Origin: Pseudomonadota bacterium
Lineage (GTDB): Bacteria; Pseudomonadota; Gammaproteobacteria; Burkholderiales; Burkholderiaceae_C
NCBI GenBank assembly: GCA_023436025.1
Contig: JAEZKX010000424.1
Coordinates: 1 to 15,568, forward strand
Reading direction: 5' to 3'
DNA: 15,568 bases
The notes beneath the pieces are model-generated. The model saw only the letters and a program-made list of their open reading frames with translations, was not told the origin of the DNA and ran no database searches. This document shows positions 14,051 through 15,568 of the stretch, one piece after another (within the stretch, counting starts at the first letter, position 1; every line of letters starts with the position of its first letter). The translations under genes were made by a program, and so were the position numbers.

Positions 14051-14880
14051 GACGACACCTTCTCCTGCGCCGCGTGGCAGCGCCGCAGCAATTCTGGCGC
14101 ACCCAGCCGCTGCGTCCACCGCGCGAATGCGGGTGTGGGCCCGCGCCAGCGCAACTGCTCGACATCGGCGAACAGCGGCGCATCACGCACCAGGGTGGCG
14201 AGCTTCTTGAACAGCCGGGCGCGCTGCATCTGCGCGCCCACCACCTGCGGCGGAAAGGACTCCAGCGGCCCGTACTGGTTCAGCAGGCGTGCCGCGCCCA
14301 CCCGCCCGATGCCCTCGATGCCGGGGTAGCCGTCGGCGCTGTCGCCCACCAGCGCGAGGAAGTCCGGGATTAGCGCCGGCGGCACGCCGAACTTCTGGCG
14401 CACGGCTTCGGCATCGCGGATGGTCCTGGCCTTGCGGTCGACCTGCAGCACGCGATCGCCTTCCACGCACTGCGCCAGGTCCTTGTCGGGCGTCCACAGC
14501 AGCACCTTCTCGACCCGTCCGTCTTCGGCGGCGATGCGCGCGGCCGAAGCGAGCGCGTCATCGGCTTCCAGCTCCACCATCGGCCAGACCGCCACGCCCA
14601 TGGCGGCCAGGGCTTCTTCCAGCGGATGGAACTGGGCCAGCAGTTCGGCATCGATGCCGGCCGCGGTCTTGTAGCCGGGCCACAGCGCGTTGCGGAACGA
14701 TTCGATCACATGGTCGGTGGCCACGCCGATGTGGGTGGCGCGCGTCTCCACCAGTTCCAGCACGCTCCTGAGCACGCCGACCACCGCGCCGTAGGGACGC
14801 TCGCCCGGCTTGGTGAAGCGGCGCTGGCCGTGGAAGTGGCGGAACAGCTCGTAGGTGCCGTCGATCAGGTCGATGACCAT
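14047..14880 (-). CDS. 5'-3' exonuclease / flap endonuclease-like protein
   Basis: A 277-residue nuclease resembling the 5' nuclease domain of DNA polymerase I but free-standing. The N-terminus MVIDLIDGTYELFRHFHG carries the first metal aspartate; acidic residues continue in ELEADDALAS and LLWTPDKDLAQCV; the helix-3-turn-helix DNA-binding motif is VGDSADGYPGIEGIGRVGAA. The ATG at 14880 is chosen because the family begins there; the in-frame extension to 14913 is arginine-rich and lacks a ribosome site. Expected role: removal of 5' flaps or RNA primers in replication and repair, with Mg2+. The stop overlaps the start of the lipoprotein gene by ATGA, an unusual pairing of a cytoplasmic nuclease with an envelope hydrolase. 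Xni-like endonuclease is an alternative name. Confidence 0.92.
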   Translation of the reverse strand: MVIDLIDGTYELFRHFHGQRRFTKPGERPYGAVVGVLRSVLELVETRATHIGVATDHVIESFRNALWPGYKTAAGIDAELLAQFHPLEEALAAMGVAVWPMVELEADDALASAARIAAEDGRVEKVLLWTPDKDLAQCVEGDRVLQVDRKARTIRDAEAVRQKFGVPPALIPDFLALVGDSADGYPGIEGIGRVGAARLLNQYGPLESFPPQVVGAQMQRARLFKKLATLVRDAPLFADVEQLRWRGPTPAFARWTQRLGAPELLRRCHAAQEKVSS

Positions 14881-14917
14881 GGAGCGGCCATCATAGGCGC
14901 GGCGCGCCCGCACAAGC

Positions 14918-15049
14918 TCAGGCGAACAGGTGTTCCCAGGCGGCCCACGCGGCCAGGGCCAGGAACAGCCAGTCGAAGGCCGCCTGCGCGATCCGGCGGG
15001 CGCGACCGCCGGGTGTGGCCTGCTTCCCCGATGGGTCGGAAGTCTTCAT
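14918..15049 (-). CDS. Small single-span membrane protein
   Basis: A 43-residue protein (46 if the ATG at 15058 is used) of no family that I know. The N-terminal half is polar and basic (KTSDPSGKQATPGGRARR), followed by one hydrophobic span with three tryptophans (FDWLFLALAAWAAWEHLF) up to the C-terminus, predicting N-in topology by the positive-inside rule. It begins 34 bp after the histidine-kinase stop and 22 bp after a CTTAAG-N5-CTTAAG box, and ends 37 bp before the exonuclease start on the same strand. Neither start has a good ribosome site. It may modulate the neighbouring sensor kinase or a membrane enzyme; this is speculation from position and size. Confidence 0.55.
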   Translation of the reverse strand: MKTSDPSGKQATPGGRARRIAQAAFDWLFLALAAWAAWEHLFA

Positions 15050-15071
15050 GCCGGGCATTCTCGAAACCCAG

Positions 15072-15088
15072 CTTAAGAAGACCTTAAG
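15072..15088. promoter_or_regulatory. PmrA/QseB-type box CTTAAG-N5-CTTAAG
   Basis: Two perfect CTTAAG hexamers (15072-15077 and 15083-15088) are 5 bp apart, an 11-bp period. This is the arrangement known for OmpR-family response regulators of the PmrA/QseB group, which bind tandem hexamers close to YTTAAK-N5-YTTAAK. It overlaps the stop codon of the histidine-kinase gene and lies just upstream of the small membrane protein on the minus strand. A GAGAAT (15062-15057) could serve as a -10, with the box covering the -35 region. Confidence 0.6.
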
Positions 15089-15568
15089 TCGCCGGCGCCG
15101 GCAGCCGGATGCGGTAGGCGCGCCCGCCATCCGCATCGCCGCGCTCGAACGTGCCGCCGTGGACGGCCGCGACCTTGCGTGCCACCTGGTGGCCCAGGCC
15201 CAGTCCCAGGTTCCTCCCCGCCGGCGCGCCGGCGGCGCCCGACCCGTTGTCGCGCACTTCCAGCATGGGCGGCCGCGGCAGCACACGGACCTCGATGGAC
15301 GTGCCGGCCGGCGTATGCGACAGCGCGTTCTCCACCAGGTTGCGCAGGGCGAGCTCCAGCAGCACCGCATGCCCTGCCACGATGCAGGTGTCGGGCGCAT
15401 CGACCGCCAGCTCGTGGCCGCTTTGCATCGCCTGGCCCGCGAAGTCCGCCACCACGCGGCGGGCCAGTTCGGCCAGCTCCACCGGCTGCTGGCGCTCGGC
15501 CAGTTCCGCGCGGCTCGCGCGCGCCAGCGCCAGCAGGTCGTTCAGCACGGCCGCGGCGCGCTCGGCAT
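15084..15568 (-). CDS. Sensor histidine kinase, C-terminal part (5' end outside window)
   Basis: About 160 residues of the catalytic end of a membrane sensor kinase; the gene continues past 15568. Visible are the tail of the dimerisation helices (LNDLLALARASRAELAER), the N box LRNLVENALSHTP, the G1 box DNGSGA and the G2 box GLGLGHQVARKVAAVHGG of the HATPase domain, ending in YRIRLPAPAT. The phosphoacceptor His and sensor domain are not in the window. The sequence is of the QseC/PmrB/TctE type that pairs with OmpR-family regulators, which fits the CTTAAG-N5-CTTAAG box at its stop codon. The cognate regulator is expected beyond the window. Confidence 0.93.
   Translation of the reverse strand, partial: AERAAAVLNDLLALARASRAELAERQQPVELAELARRVVADFAGQAMQSGHELAVDAPDTCIVAGHAVLLELALRNLVENALSHTPAGTSIEVRVLPRPPMLEVRDNGSGAAGAPAGRNLGLGLGHQVARKVAAVHGGTFERGDADGGRAYRIRLPAPAT

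Noticed and set aside
12872..14329. A 485-residue plus-strand frame over the lipoprotein and exonuclease genes
   Set aside because: Shadow frame for the same reasons; both minus-strand genes have catalytic motifs and good starts.

Overview
This is a very GC-rich window (no low-GC island apparent by eye) with the gene style of a beta-proteobacterium of the order Burkholderiales, most likely a Comamonadaceae relative such as Variovorax, Ramlibacter or Hydrogenophaga. That placement is an inference from two Bug/TctC-type periplasmic binding proteins, each with its own LysR regulator nearby, the GC content, and tRNA promoters of the TGnTACAAT type. No species can be named from the sequence alone.

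Layout. (1) 106-4021: an alpha/beta hydrolase (minus) is divergent from a GntR/FCD regulator, which leads a tight plus-strand unit with a PhyH/EctD-like Fe(II)/2-oxoglutarate oxygenase and an NAD(P)-dependent SAF-domain oxidoreductase. A near-perfect 20-bp dyad lies over the predicted GntR promoter. (2) 4059-4178: tRNA-Ala(CGC) with extended -10 promoter and terminator. (3) 4226-7559: a LysR regulator divergent from a cytoplasmic-type sulfatase and a Bug-type solute-binding protein. (4) 7660-7793: tRNA-Lys(CTT) and terminator, so block 3 is bracketed by two tRNA genes. (5) 7794-9455: about 400 bp of gene-free DNA with hairpins, a 12-bp perfect palindrome and a cluster of DnaA-box-like 9-mers; then a small unknown ORF (8189-8473), a stand-alone receiver protein lacking the conserved switch lysine, and a frameshifted LuxR HTH remnant. 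(6) 9456-12875: a LysR regulator divergent from a second Bug binding protein and an FAD oxidoreductase. (7) 12959-14880: a 5'-3' exonuclease whose stop overlaps (ATGA) the start of a metallo-beta-lactamase-fold lipoprotein. (8) 14918-15568: a 43-46 residue single-span membrane protein, preceded by a CTTAAG-N5-CTTAAG box, and the C-terminal part of a sensor histidine kinase that runs off the window. Positions 1-105 hold no gene that I can support.

How it works together. The first 12.9 kb are mostly small regulator-plus-enzyme catabolic units for unidentified organic acids, sulfate esters or related compounds. Neither Bug protein has TctA/TctB membrane subunits in the window. The last 2.7 kb are different: nucleic-acid and envelope functions and a two-component system. 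The most interesting non-obvious signals are the PmrA/QseB-type box in front of the tiny membrane protein, the DnaA-box-like palindromic intergenic region, the GntR operator with a possibly leaderless transcript, and the LuxR relic.
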